Of a DNA stretch of 64,000 nt, positions 48,572-58,065 are shown piece after piece. A program made the translations under genes and the position numbers. The notes under the pieces are model-generated. The model was not told the origin of the DNA and searched no databases. It worked only from the letters and a program-made list of their open reading frames with translations. The stretch's first letter is position 1; every line of letters begins with the position of its first letter. Source of the stretch: Salegentibacter salegens (GTDB taxonomy: Bacteria > Bacteroidota > Bacteroidia > Flavobacteriales > Flavobacteriaceae); NCBI RefSeq assembly GCF_900142975.1, contig NZ_LT670848.1, positions 1,550,001 to 1,614,000 on the forward strand, in the 5' to 3' direction.

Positions 48572-49465
48572 ATGGAACTAATTAAGCAGAATTTCAGTAT
48601 AAAAGACCTTGAAAATTTAAGCGGAATCAAGGCGCACACCATAAGAATTTGGGAAAAAAGGTATAATATCCTGAATCCCGATCGTACTTCTACAAATATA
48701 AGAACATACGATAGTTCTAACCTTCAAAAGATCTTAAACGTCGCTTTTCTAAACGAACACGGTTATAAGATTTCGAGGATTTCCAAGCTTAGTGATGAGG
48801 AAATTGCTAAAATGGTGCGAAGTATTTCTGCAAGTACCAGCAAGGAGAACCGTGCTCAAAATTCATTTAAACTTTCTATGATGAATTTTGATGAGGAGCT
48901 TTTTAACAATACCTACGAGACGCTGCGAAAAGATAAAAGCTTTAGGCAAATCTTTCACCAGGTATTTCTTCCACTACTGGAACAAATTGGTATGTTATGG
49001 CAAACCGATACCATTAAGCCAATTCACGAGCATTATATTGTAGATCTCATTAAACAAAAACTATATTATAATTTGGCTGAAATAAAGAAGGAAATCAAAC
49101 CCAGTTCTGATAAGTTATACGTACTCTTTCTACCGGAAAATGAAATACACGATATTGGTATAATTTACTTGTACTATGAACTCCTTTATCACGGCAACCA
49201 GGCAATTTATCTCGGTCCCAGTTTACCATTAACCGATCTTGGCTATTTATTAGAACGCCACGATAACCTGAGTTTTGTAAGTTATTTCACCACCGCTCCC
49301 GGAGATGTTGAAGATTTTATAAATCAGTTTAACGAACAGGTTTGTGAAAAGAAAACTTACGAGCTATTGTTATTTGGACATAAAATAAGGGAAATTCAGC
49401 ATAAAGAACTTCCTGCATTTGTCACGACCCATACCAACCTAAACCAATTTATAGACAAGCTTTAA
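48572..49465 (+). CDS. carH: CarH-like MerR-family, B12-dependent photoreceptor regulator (predicted)
   Basis: This 297-residue protein has an N-terminal MerR helix-turn-helix (6-75: FSIKDLENLSGIKAHTIRIW, then YDSSNLQKIL). A four-helix segment carries W-x9-EH (Trp143, Glu153, His154), and a Rossmann-type cobalamin domain carries E-x-H-x-x-G (Glu191, His193, Gly196) and LGPSLPL. Both motifs are those used by CarH to bind adenosylcobalamin; in known CarH proteins dark tetramers repress and light releases them. The gene starts the operon with crtI 2 bases behind it. Cobalamin binding and light response are predictions. Confidence 0.82.
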   Translation: MELIKQNFSIKDLENLSGIKAHTIRIWEKRYNILNPDRTSTNIRTYDSSNLQKILNVAFLNEHGYKISRISKLSDEEIAKMVRSISASTSKENRAQNSFKLSMMNFDEELFNNTYETLRKDKSFRQIFHQVFLPLLEQIGMLWQTDTIKPIHEHYIVDLIKQKLYYNLAEIKKEIKPSSDKLYVLFLPENEIHDIGIIYLYYELLYHGNQAIYLGPSLPLTDLGYLLERHDNLSFVSYFTTAPGDVEDFINQFNEQVCEKKTYELLLFGHKIREIQHKELPAFVTTHTNLNQFIDKL

Positions 49466-49467
49466 AT

Positions 49468-50928
49468 ATGAAAAAGAAAGTTGCCATAATTGGTTCTGGA
49501 TTTGCTTCTCTCGCCGCTGCTTGCTACCTGGCAAGAGATGGTTATAAAGTAGAACTATTTGAAAAAAATGCGAATATTGGCGGGCGGGCGCGCCAATTAA
49601 AAAAGGAAGGATTCTGTTTTGATATTGGTCCTACCTGGTACTGGATGCCCGATGTTTTTGAACGTTTCTTTGCCGATTTCGGTAAAAAACCTTCAGATTA
49701 TTATGAGTTGGAAAAATTGAGTCCCGCTTATAAAGTTTTCTTCGGAAAAAATGATAGTATTACCATAGAAGACAGCCTCGATAAAATTTGCGCAGCCTTT
49801 GAAGCTGAAGAGCCCGGAAGCTCCAAAAAACTGAAGCAGTTTATAGAAGAAGCCAAAAACAATTACGATATCGCAATTAAAGATTTGGTGTATCGTCCCG
49901 GCGTTTCTCCTTTAGAATTAGTAACTCCAACTACCGCAGGCAAAATAGGCCAGTTTTTTAGCACCATTTCAAAAGAAGTTAGGAAAGAATTTAGCAACCA
50001 AAAATTAATTCAAATTCTTGAATTCCCCGTGTTGTTTCTTGGCGCTAAAGCCAGCAATACTCCTGCTTTTTATAGTTTTATGAATTATGCCGATTTCGGG
50101 CTGGGAACCTGGCATCCCAAAGGCGGAATGTACAAAGTGATTGAAGCAATGGAAAGCCTTGCAAATTCGCTGGGCGTTAAAATCAACACTAATGCGCCGG
50201 TTTCTGAAATTTTTATTGAAAACAATACCGCAACCGGAATGCAGGTAAACGGCGAAAGAATAGAAGCTGATTACATTCTTAGCGGTGCCGATTATCATCA
50301 CACCGAAACTTTATTACCGGAATATAAGAGACAATACAAGGAATCTTATTGGCAAAAAAAGACCTTTGCCCCTTCAGCCTTATTATTCTTTGCCGGTTTC
50401 AATAAGAAACTGGAAAATGTAACGCATCACACTTTATTTTTTGATACAGATTTTGAGAAGCACGCGAAAGCAATTTACGATGATGCCCAGTGGCCAGAAA
50501 ATCCGCTATTCTATGCTAGTTTCCCTTCAGTTACCGATGATGCCGCCGCACCGGAAGGTAAAGAAGCAGGAATATTTTTAATTCCTCTGGCACCAGATGT
50601 GGAAGATACTCCTGAAATTAGGGAGAAATATTTTCAAAAAATAATTACCCGTTTTGAAAGTTTAACCAATCAAAATGTAACCGATCATCTTCTTTTTAAA
50701 GAATCTTTTTGTGTAAAAGATTTTAAAGAAGAATACAACTCTTATAAGGGTAACGCCTATGGCCTGGCAAACACCCTGTTGCAAACTGCATTTTTAAGAC
50801 CTAAATTAAAGAGCAAAAAAGTGCACAAATTATTTTTTACCGGGCAGCTAAGTGTTCCCGGTCCCGGGGTTCCTCCTTCTCTTATTTCAGGAAAGCTCGC
50901 CGCGGGATTAATTCAAAAAGAAGATTAA
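49468..50928 (+). CDS. crtI: Phytoene desaturase
   Basis: This 486-residue flavoprotein has the dinucleotide fold VAIIGSGFASLAAACYLARDG (residues 4-24) and NIGGRARQ at the N-terminus. GPTWYWMPDVFERFF follows, with the C-terminal signature GQLSVPGPGVPPSLISGKLAA near 459-479. It converts phytoene to lycopene in four steps. It is the second gene of the carH-crtI-crtB-crtZ-crtY operon, all within 1-27 bases of each other. Confidence 0.95.
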   Translation: MKKKVAIIGSGFASLAAACYLARDGYKVELFEKNANIGGRARQLKKEGFCFDIGPTWYWMPDVFERFFADFGKKPSDYYELEKLSPAYKVFFGKNDSITIEDSLDKICAAFEAEEPGSSKKLKQFIEEAKNNYDIAIKDLVYRPGVSPLELVTPTTAGKIGQFFSTISKEVRKEFSNQKLIQILEFPVLFLGAKASNTPAFYSFMNYADFGLGTWHPKGGMYKVIEAMESLANSLGVKINTNAPVSEIFIENNTATGMQVNGERIEADYILSGADYHHTETLLPEYKRQYKESYWQKKTFAPSALLFFAGFNKKLENVTHHTLFFDTDFEKHAKAIYDDAQWPENPLFYASFPSVTDDAAAPEGKEAGIFLIPLAPDVEDTPEIREKYFQKIITRFESLTNQNVTDHLLFKESFCVKDFKEEYNSYKGNAYGLANTLLQTAFLRPKLKSKKVHKLFFTGQLSVPGPGVPPSLISGKLAAGLIQKED

Positions 50929-50931
50929 ATT

Positions 50932-51771
50932 ATGAAAGCCATTTTTGACAAGGTTTCCCGGGCCTGTAGCAAAACTGTTACTCATCATTACAGCACCTCG
51001 TTCTCTACAGCAACCAGGATGCTCGCCCCCTCTATTCGCCAGGATATCTACAATATCTACGGCTTTGTGCGCTTTGCCGACGAAATTGTAGACACTTTTC
51101 ACGACTATGATAAAGAAAAACTTTTTAACGATTTTGAGGTAGATCTTTATAAAGCCATTCAAGACAAGATTAGTTTAAATCCTATTCTAAATGCTTTTCA
51201 GGAAACCGTGCATAAGTATGAAATAGACGAATCTCTTTATCGTGCATTTATGAAGAGTATGCGCTTAGATTTGTATAAATCTGACTATCTTAGTGTAGCC
51301 GAATACAAAGAATATATCTACGGAAGTGCAGATGTTGTGGGCCTTATGTGTTTAAAGGTTTTTGTAAAAGGAGATAATAAAAAATATGAATCACTGAAGC
51401 AATCGGCAATGAGTTTAGGCTCTGCTTTTCAGAAGGTTAATTTTTTAAGGGACCTAAAAGCCGATTTTGAAGATCTTAGCCGAAGTTATTTTCCCGGTAC
51501 AAATCTTGAACAATTAGATGAAGCCAGCAAACAAAGAATTATAGCCGAAATTGAAGAAGATTTTAAACACGGCTTAAGCGGAATTTCGCATTTACCGGTA
51601 GAAGCTAAATTTGGCGTTTATACCGCTTATATTTATTATAGAAAATTATTGCATAAACTTAAAAAAGTTCCTTCTCTAGAGATTAGGAATAGCAGGATTC
51701 GAGTTCCTGATTATGAAAAAGCAGGACTTTTGGCCAAATCATACATTTCTTATAGATTAAAACTTATTTAA
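50932..51771 (+). CDS. crtB: Phytoene synthase
   Basis: This 279-residue prenyl synthase has the first aspartate-rich motif in RFADEIVDTFHDYD (about 46-59) and the second in FLRDLKADFEDLSRSYFP (about 167-184). YSTSFSTATRMLAP near the N-terminus binds diphosphate. It joins two geranylgeranyl diphosphates to phytoene. It starts 3 bases after crtI. Confidence 0.95.
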   Translation: MKAIFDKVSRACSKTVTHHYSTSFSTATRMLAPSIRQDIYNIYGFVRFADEIVDTFHDYDKEKLFNDFEVDLYKAIQDKISLNPILNAFQETVHKYEIDESLYRAFMKSMRLDLYKSDYLSVAEYKEYIYGSADVVGLMCLKVFVKGDNKKYESLKQSAMSLGSAFQKVNFLRDLKADFEDLSRSYFPGTNLEQLDEASKQRIIAEIEEDFKHGLSGISHLPVEAKFGVYTAYIYYRKLLHKLKKVPSLEIRNSRIRVPDYEKAGLLAKSYISYRLKLI

Positions 51772-51772
51772 T

Positions 51773-52222
51773 ATGGATATTTTATTGTGGATTCTGGTTT
51801 TTCTGGGCACCTTCGCAGGAATGGAAGGAATGGCCTGGTTTACCCATAAATTTATTATGCACGGCCTACTTTGGAAACTGCATAAAGACCACCATCACAA
51901 AGACCATAGCCACTGGTGGGAGCGCAACGATCTTTTCTTTATTTTTTATGCCCTGGTGAGTATTGGTTTTTTCCTGCTTTGGCGCTACGAAGATGTTTGG
52001 ATAGGATTGCCTATTGGTCTGGGAATTTTAGCTTATGGCATCACCTATTTTACCGTTCACGATATTTTTATCCATCAACGTTTTAAGATTTTTAGAAATG
52101 CTAATAATCCTTATGCCAAAGGAATAAGAAGAGCGCATAAAATGCACCACAAACATCTTGGTAAAGACGATGGGGAATGTTTTGGAATGTTATTCGTACC
52201 TTTAAAATACTTTAAAAAATAA
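51773..52222 (+). CDS. crtZ: Beta-carotene 3-hydroxylase
   Basis: This 149-residue membrane di-iron hydroxylase has the four histidine clusters HKFIMH (about 25-30), HKDHHHKDHSH (about 37-47), HDIFIHQRF (about 95-103) and HKMHHKH (about 121-127). It hydroxylates beta-carotene rings to give zeaxanthin. It starts one base after crtB. Confidence 0.93.
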   Translation: MDILLWILVFLGTFAGMEGMAWFTHKFIMHGLLWKLHKDHHHKDHSHWWERNDLFFIFYALVSIGFFLLWRYEDVWIGLPIGLGILAYGITYFTVHDIFIHQRFKIFRNANNPYAKGIRRAHKMHHKHLGKDDGECFGMLFVPLKYFKK

Positions 52223-52248
52223 AATGATAATGCTGCGTTAGAAATTCT

Positions 52249-53385
52249 ATGCTAGGTCCCGTATATTTTTATGTAATAATTGGTGGAGGACTTGCAGGCC
52301 TTCAATTAGCCCGGCAACTTAGCCGGGATGTTTTTTTCAAAGGAAAAAAGATTGCCATAATAGATTCCGATTTTTCTATGCCGGTTAAAACCTGGTGTTT
52401 TTGGGAAAAAGGAGATGGCAAATGGGATCATTTACTTACCAAATCCTGGAACGAAGGAAAATTTATTTCTTCTGAAGAAAATATTAATTTACAATTGTCT
52501 CCCTATTCTTATAAGATGATCAAGGCAGCAGATTATCACCACAACTTACAGGAAGAAATAGAAAAATCTGGTGACATAGAATTTATTACCGATGAAATCC
52601 AGAAAATTGATCCTGTAACAATGAAGGCCAAAGGCCGAAAAAAATCCTACGGTGCTACACATTTTTTCGATAGTAGAATAGATCCCTCTTACCTTGAAAG
52701 TAAAAAACACACTACTATTTTTCAGCATTTTAAAGGCTGGGAAGTAGCAACCGAAAAACCTGTTTTTAGCCCGGATTCTTTTACAATGATGGATTACCGA
52801 ATTAAGTATCCCGATGCTACTGCGTTTACGTATATTCTCCCGTTTACCGAGAAAAAAGCTTTAGTTGAATATACCTTCTTCTCTCCTTTTTTAACGGAAG
52901 ACAAAGTATATGACGACATGCTTCAGAAATATTTTGAAAAGGTTTTAAAAACAAAGGATTTTACGATTAAAAGCACTGAAACTGGTGTTATCCCAATGAC
53001 AGATTTTCCTTTTGATAAAGCGAATACCCGACAAATCACCAAAATTGGTACCGGTGGTGGCTGGGTAAAACCTTCAACCGGATATTCTTTTAAAAATACC
53101 GAAAAACGCATAAACCGAATTATTGAGAATATTAAAAGCGGAAAATTACCGGGAGAGAATTTAATAAATAATAAATTCAGAAAATACGATGCGATTTTCC
53201 TGGATGTGCTTACCCAGAATAATCAAAAAGGGGAAGAAATTTTCTCCAAATTCTACACTAAAAATTCTCCACAAGAAATCTTTAAATATCTTGACGAAGA
53301 AACTTCGGTTTCAGAAGACCTGAAAATTATGTTGTCAATTTATAGTTTCGATTTTGTAAAATCATTTTTCAGGAAAACTCTCTAA
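52249..53385 (+). CDS. crtY: Lycopene beta-cyclase, CrtY type
   Basis: The protein (378 residues) has an FAD-binding start FYVIIGGGLAGLQLARQLS (7-25). KTWCFWEKG near 46, FDSRIDPS near 140, FTYILPFTEKKALVEYTFF near 184 and GGGWVKPSTGYSF near 264 are CrtY signatures. It closes both ends of lycopene to beta-carotene. As last gene of the operon it completes a route phytoene, lycopene, beta-carotene, zeaxanthin. A geranylgeranyl diphosphate synthase is not in the window. It ends convergent to the thioredoxin-like gene, one base apart. Confidence 0.93.
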   Translation: MLGPVYFYVIIGGGLAGLQLARQLSRDVFFKGKKIAIIDSDFSMPVKTWCFWEKGDGKWDHLLTKSWNEGKFISSEENINLQLSPYSYKMIKAADYHHNLQEEIEKSGDIEFITDEIQKIDPVTMKAKGRKKSYGATHFFDSRIDPSYLESKKHTTIFQHFKGWEVATEKPVFSPDSFTMMDYRIKYPDATAFTYILPFTEKKALVEYTFFSPFLTEDKVYDDMLQKYFEKVLKTKDFTIKSTETGVIPMTDFPFDKANTRQITKIGTGGGWVKPSTGYSFKNTEKRINRIIENIKSGKLPGENLINNKFRKYDAIFLDVLTQNNQKGEEIFSKFYTKNSPQEIFKYLDEETSVSEDLKIMLSIYSFDFVKSFFRKTL

Positions 53386-53386
53386 G

Positions 53387-53950
53387 TTATTCAGCTAAAA
53401 GCTGATTTAACAAATTTCTAAAATTCTGACTATTCCAATCGGCTGCGCCTTTTTTATCTACTACAATAGTTCCGTTTTTAGCAATTACATAAGTAGATGG
53501 CAGCGTATAACCATCTAAAGGTTTGGGATCTTCAGAGAGCATCCTGTAACTGGAGAAATTGTAACCTTTACGCTTCAGGAAGTTGTTAGTAGTTTCGTGA
53601 TCCTCGCCCGAGATAAAATAAAACTCCACCTTGTCTTTATAATCGGTATAAAGTTCCTGGAAACTTGGCATTTCAGCGATACAGGGTGGGCACCAGGTAG
53701 CCCAATAATTTACAATAATTACTTTTCCTTTAGATTCAGCAAAATCTATTTTTTTACCCGATTCTGTCTCCAAAGTCCAATTATAGGTTTCAAGCTCTTT
53801 TCTATCTTCTTCATCGGTAGCCGAAGGGCTAAAAGCAAATATCTTATTTACTACAATTTGAATGGGTTTACGGGTTTGTGGGATAATCATCACCAGGATA
53901 ATTACAATAAAAATAATGTTGGTCCACTGGTTCTTGAAAAGCTTCTTCAT
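53387..53950 (-). CDS. TlpA-like periplasmic thioredoxin
   Basis: This 187-residue protein has one N-terminal transmembrane anchor (about 11-24) and a thioredoxin fold with the active site WCPPC in NYWATWCPPCIAEMPSF (about 81-97). The cis-proline region is LPSTYVI. It is likely a membrane-tethered thiol-disulfide reductase in the periplasm, serving cytochrome maturation or general reduction. A -7 box TACCTTTG lies at 53991-53998 on the minus strand. Confidence 0.9.
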   Translation of the reverse strand: MKKLFKNQWTNIIFIVIILVMIIPQTRKPIQIVVNKIFAFSPSATDEEDRKELETYNWTLETESGKKIDFAESKGKVIIVNYWATWCPPCIAEMPSFQELYTDYKDKVEFYFISGEDHETTNNFLKRKGYNFSSYRMLSEDPKPLDGYTLPSTYVIAKNGTIVVDKKGAADWNSQNFRNLLNQLLAE

Positions 53951-54011
53951 TGCCGATTTTTAATACTTAGACGTAAAGAGCAAAGGTACTTAACATCTAG
54001 ATTTTAGGCAT

Positions 54012-54142
54012 AAAAAAGAGGCTGATTAAATTTTGATCAACCCGTCATTCTGAATTTATTTCAGAATCTAAATTCTTAGGAGTTAGACCCTGAAACAAGT
54101 TCAGGGTGACGAGGTGAAGAATAACAATTAATCAGCCTCTTT
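54012..54142 (-). terminator. Aconitase terminator with a repeat inserted in its loop
   Basis: The arms AAAGAGGCTGATTAA (54015-54029) and TTAATCAGCCTCTTT (54128-54142) pair perfectly over 15 bases, and on the minus strand six T follow. The 98-base loop contains a family B repeat (54043-54111), so a compact terminator seems to have been split by the repeat. Confidence 0.8.
54043..54111. repeat. Dispersed repeat family B, copy 2
   Basis: CGTCATTCTGAATTTATTTC at the left and GAAACAAGTTCAGGGTGACG at the right. The TTAGACCCTGAAACAAGTTC block and total length are shared with copies 1 and 3; the left arm differs from them. Confidence 0.8.
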
Positions 54143-54163
54143 ATAAAATATAACCTTAACTAA

Positions 54164-56431
54164 TTAAGCAGCGTTTTGCTTTTTAATAAGGTTTAAAGCA
54201 GAACCATGTTTATACCACTCAATTTGAGGTTTGTTATAAGTATGGTTTGTTTTAATAGTGTCTTTACTACCATCGGCATGTACAATCTCTATCGTAATTT
54301 GCTTATCTGGAGCAAAATCTTCAAGATCTATAAAGTTAAAGGTATCGTCTTCCTGAATAAGGTCATAATCGGCCTCATTATCGAAAGTCAATCCTAACAT
54401 CCCTTGTTTTTTAAGGTTAGTTTCGTGAATACGGGCAAAAGATTTTACCAATACCACTTTCACACCAAGATGACGGGGCTCCATGGCCGCGTGCTCTCTT
54501 GAAGAACCTTCCCCATAGTTATGATCTCCCACAACTACTGTTGAAACACCTGCTTTTTTATACTCACGCTGTACCGCAGGAACACCATCGTACTCGCCAT
54601 TAAGTTGATTCTTTACAAAATTTGTCTTCTTATTATAAGCGTTAATCGCTCCAATTAGACAGTTGTTAGAAATATTATCTAAGTGCCCTCTGTAACGCAA
54701 CCACGGTCCTGCCATAGAAATATGGTCGGTAGTACATTTTCCGAAAGCTTTAATTAACAATTTCGCTCCGGTAAGGTTTTTACCATCCCAGGGTTCAAAC
54801 GGGGTTAATAATTGAAGTCTTTCACTATCTTCAGCTACTTTAACAACCACAGAACTTCCATCGTCATTTGGTGGCACATATCCATCTTCTTCCACATCAA
54901 AACCATCAGAAGGTAATTCGATTCCTGTTGGCTCGTCTAACATTACCTCTTCGCCATCTTCATTTATAAGTTTATCCCGGGTTGGATCAAAATCTAAACG
55001 TCCTGAAATTGCAATTGCAGCAACCATTTCTGGAGAACCTACAAAAGCGTGAGTATTTGGGTTACCATCGGCACGCTTAGAAAAGTTACGGTTAAAAGAA
55101 TGTACAATTGTGTTTTTCTCCTCTCCTTTTCTGTCGCTACGATCCCATTGGCCTATACAAGGTCCACATGCATTGGTAAAAATAGTAGCGTCCAGATCTT
55201 CAAAAATTTGAAGTAAGCCATCACGCTCTGCTGTAAATCGAATTGTTTCTGAACCTGGGTTTATACCAAAGTCGGATTTTGCCTTTACTTTTTTATCTAC
55301 CGCCTGTTTGGCTATAGAAGCTGCACGGGTAAGATCTTCGTAAGAAGAGTTAGTACAGGATCCTATAAGTCCCCAATCTACATTAATTGGCCAGTCGTTT
55401 TCTTTAGCTTTAACTCCCATTTCAGAAATAGGCGTTGCTAAATCTGGAGTAAAAGGTCCATTAAGGTGAGGTTTTAATTCTGAAAGATTGATCTCGATCA
55501 ATTCATCAAAATACTGCTCAGGGTTTGCGTAAACCTCATCATCTCCGGTTAGGTGTTCGCTAACTTTATTTGCTGCATCAGCAACATCTGCACGGTTTGT
55601 AGCACGCAGGTAACGATCCATAGACTCATCGTAACCAAAAGTTGAAGTAGTTGCACCAACTTCAGCTCCCATATTACAAATAGTTCCTTTTCCGGTTGCC
55701 GACATAGATCGAGCTCCTTCCCCAAAATATTCTATAATTGCTCCGGTTCCTCCTTTTACAGTAAGGATCCCGGCTACTTTTAAAATCACATCTTTTGAAG
55801 AAGTCCAACCTGAAAGTTTTCCGGTTAACTTAACTCCAATAAGTTTTGGGAATTTAAGTTCCCATGGCATACCGGCCATTACATCTACTGCATCAGCTCC
55901 ACCAACACCAATCGCTACCATTCCAAGCCCACCGGCATTTACCGTGTGAGAATCGGTACCAATCATCATTCCGCCAGGGAAGGCATAGTTTTCTAATACC
56001 ACCTGGTGAATAATTCCTGCACCGGGTCTCCAAAATCCAATTCCGTACTTATTGGAAACAGATTCAAGAAAATCAAAAACCTCACTACTGGATTTATTAG
56101 CAGCCTGCAAATCTATCGCAGCTCCCATTTTGGCCTGGATAAGGTGATCACAATGTACCGTAGTTGGTACAGCAACCTGTTTTTTCCCGGCTTGCATAAA
56201 TTGCAATAAGGCCATTTGGGCAGTTGCATCCTGGCAGGCAATCCTGTCTGGCGCAAATTCTACATAGTCTTTTCCTCTTTGGTAAGCCTCTTTGGCAGCA
56301 CCATCCCATAAATGCGAATAAAGAATTTTTTCTGAAAGGGTTAAAGGTTTTCCAACCACCTCGCGTGCAGTATTCACACGTTCGGCCATTTGGCTGTACA
56401 CCTTTTTGATCATATCAATATCGTATGCCAT
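54164..56431 (-). CDS. acn: Aconitate hydratase, mitochondrial type
   Basis: The protein has 755 residues. The iron-sulfur ligands are the cysteines in [11 protein letters not shown] and [36 protein letters not shown] near 155-181 and [15 protein letters not shown] in the swivelling domain (about 630) are the aconitase signatures. Length and the start [21 protein letters not shown] match the mitochondrial group, which Bacteroidota share. It isomerises citrate and isocitrate in the TCA cycle. A palindrome (56568-56584) and the IS lie upstream; a -7-like box TAAATTTG is at 56464-56471 (minus). Confidence 0.96.
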   Translation of the reverse strand: MAYDIDMIKKVYSQMAERVNTAREVVGKPLTLSEKILYSHLWDGAAKEAYQRGKDYVEFAPDRIACQDATAQMALLQFMQAGKKQVAVPTTVHCDHLIQAKMGAAIDLQAANKSSSEVFDFLESVSNKYGIGFWRPGAGIIHQVVLENYAFPGGMMIGTDSHTVNAGGLGMVAIGVGGADAVDVMAGMPWELKFPKLIGVKLTGKLSGWTSSKDVILKVAGILTVKGGTGAIIEYFGEGARSMSATGKGTICNMGAEVGATTSTFGYDESMDRYLRATNRADVADAANKVSEHLTGDDEVYANPEQYFDELIEINLSELKPHLNGPFTPDLATPISEMGVKAKENDWPINVDWGLIGSCTNSSYEDLTRAASIAKQAVDKKVKAKSDFGINPGSETIRFTAERDGLLQIFEDLDATIFTNACGPCIGQWDRSDRKGEEKNTIVHSFNRNFSKRADGNPNTHAFVGSPEMVAAIAISGRLDFDPTRDKLINEDGEEVMLDEPTGIELPSDGFDVEEDGYVPPNDDGSSVVVKVAEDSERLQLLTPFEPWDGKNLTGAKLLIKAFGKCTTDHISMAGPWLRYRGHLDNISNNCLIGAINAYNKKTNFVKNQLNGEYDGVPAVQREYKKAGVSTVVVGDHNYGEGSSREHAAMEPRHLGVKVVLVKSFARIHETNLKKQGMLGLTFDNEADYDLIQEDDTFNFIDLEDFAPDKQITIEIVHADGSKDTIKTNHTYNKPQIEWYKHGSALNLIKKQNAA

Positions 56432-56567
56432 ATTATTATATATTTAGTTCTAAAAAAGTCTAGCAAATTTAAGGATTTCGAGTGGATTTTGAAAATAAGA
56501 AGTGATTATCAAAATTTAATGAAAATAATTTTACATTTCGTAATTATTGATGGTTTAAATTCAACTA

Positions 56568-56584
56568 AACCTAATAATTAGGTT
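56568..56584. promoter_or_regulatory. Perfect palindrome upstream of aconitase
   Basis: AACCTAAT-A-ATTAGGTT, extended by TTCAAC/GTTGAA, lies 137 bases before the aconitase start and 46 bases from the IS end. It could be an operator or a hairpin; function unknown. Confidence 0.35.
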
Positions 56585-56629
56585 GAAAATTATGAATTTC
56601 ATAAATAAACTTGATCAGATTGAAAAAAA

Positions 56630-57680
56630 TGGCTAAGTTCTAATTAGCATATTGAATAGTTGTTGTTTGTACTCGTACCATGCGCTATTTGAAGCAAAGG
56701 CAATGGCTGTAACTGTTGCCATTTTACTGGTTGAGTTCTTGATTTTTTCAAGTACCAAGAACCAATTCAAGTAATTCTGTAAGTATTTTGTAGCTACCCC
56801 ATTGAAAGAATCCATGAACTTTCTCAATCTCATATCCATATTGTTTACATTCTGGACATGGTACACCTTATCTACGGTTCGCTGTCCCTTTGAGGTGTTG
56901 AACTTTTTATGGGCAATTGTGTTGGCTTTTGCAAAAGCACCATAACTTCTATGGCTGTCGCTGCAGAGTACGTCAGCTTTATCAAGTTTCCCTTTAAGTA
57001 TTCTATTCAGATCCTCTTTACTGATACGACCTCTTGTGGCCACTTTAAAGTCTTTGTTTCCAGATCTATCACAAGTTGCCACTACAGCTACTTTTTCATC
57101 ACTTATGCCTGCTTTGCTTGCTTTTTCTCCTCGCATTTTCGGTTTTCTACCTAAATGACGTCCTCCTTTTTCTGAGTAGGCAAAGAACAGGTCATCGCTT
57201 TCGACTATGCCCTGAAACTCTTCTACCGAAACACTGGAAAATGACGTGAGCAATTTATGTCTCCAATCAAAGGACGTTTGAATTGATATCTCCGTCTCTT
57301 CTGCACTTTTCCTGATACTGTAGCCCGACAACAAACAGTATAAATACCGATTTAACTTCTCTTTCTTTTTTATATTATACCAAAACTTACCTGTGGTCTC
57401 ACTGAAATTCTTCTTACAGCCATTGCAAACATAGCGTTGAACGCCTTTGAGCTTGCCATTGGCACGAACACGCTTTTCTGAGCAATGAGGACAGGTAACT
57501 GCTTTTGCCTCGTTGCTGTCCTTTACTTCACTTTCTTGCAAAGACAATGATAGCAACGAAGCCACTATCTCTTGTTGAACAGTCGCTGGACTATTAACGA
57601 AAAAATCCCTGAAATCTGAAGGTATCATATCTATATAGTTTTACACAAATATAAGACATATTCATCTTAGAACAAAGCTA
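56630..57680 (-). mobile_element. IS1595-family insertion sequence
   Basis: About 1.05 kb. The terminal inverted repeats are TGGCTAAGTTCTAA (56630-56643) and, read inward from the right end, TAGCTTTGTTCTAA (57680 down to 57667). They match at 11 of 14 positions. AAAAAAAT (or at least seven A) flanks both sides (56623-56630 and 57681-57688), compatible with the 8-base target duplication of this family, although the A tract blurs the exact ends. It carries one intact transposase gene. Confidence 0.8.
56633..57628 (-). CDS. IS1595-family transposase
   Basis: This 331-residue protein has an N-terminal zinc ribbon with two cysteine pairs (CPHCSEKR and YVCNGCKKNF, about 46-75). An ISXO2-like DDE domain includes GIVESDDLFF, KADVLCSDSHRSYGAFA and the region around YHVQNVNNMDMRLRKFM. 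There are no frameshifts or stops, so the element may be active. The start lies 52 bases inside the right end, with a TATATTTG box at 57646-57653 on the minus strand as its likely promoter. Confidence 0.88.
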   Translation of the reverse strand: MIPSDFRDFFVNSPATVQQEIVASLLSLSLQESEVKDSNEAKAVTCPHCSEKRVRANGKLKGVQRYVCNGCKKNFSETTGKFWYNIKKKEKLNRYLYCLLSGYSIRKSAEETEISIQTSFDWRHKLLTSFSSVSVEEFQGIVESDDLFFAYSEKGGRHLGRKPKMRGEKASKAGISDEKVAVVATCDRSGNKDFKVATRGRISKEDLNRILKGKLDKADVLCSDSHRSYGAFAKANTIAHKKFNTSKGQRTVDKVYHVQNVNNMDMRLRKFMDSFNGVATKYLQNYLNWFLVLEKIKNSTSKMATVTAIAFASNSAWYEYKQQLFNMLIRT

Positions 57681-57753
57681 AAAAAAATCTATTCTAAAGC
57701 ACAGAAGAAAGTAGAATTTAAACCCATTCTTGATAAGAACAGATTTTCAAAAG

Positions 57754-58065
57754 CTAATTAGAGTTTCTAAACATATTATTTTGAAGATGTAGCAACTTCT
57801 TTCTTCGGAATAAATAAACCACCGGCGCGAAGAAGGGCACAAAAAACATAGAAAGAATCCAGAATGTTTTATCTTTTAAATTCTGCTTGATCATATCAAT
57901 AAGTATGAATAACCAGAATATAAAAAGTATCGCGACTGTTGTCCAATTAATAAAACTACTTGTTTCTTTATTTAAATCAAGAACATTAGTAATAAAATCG
58001 CTTCCCCATAAAATATAGAAAATCACACTAACTAAAACCCTATATTTAATAAAGGTACGTATCAT
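57754..58065 (-). CDS. Small membrane protein of unknown function
   Basis: This 103-residue protein has three likely transmembrane helices (VLVSVIFYILWGSDF, WTTVAILFIFWLFILIDMI, WILSMFFVPFFAPVVYLF) ending in a basic tail RRKKLLH. The last part resembles the short phospholipase-D-nuclease N-terminal-type segment found in many small membrane proteins. I do not recognise a function. It overlaps the moxR stop by one base, so it is probably expressed with moxR. The IS end lies 73 bases behind it. Confidence 0.6.
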   Translation of the reverse strand: MIRTFIKYRVLVSVIFYILWGSDFITNVLDLNKETSSFINWTTVAILFIFWLFILIDMIKQNLKDKTFWILSMFFVPFFAPVVYLFRRKKLLHLQNNMFRNSN

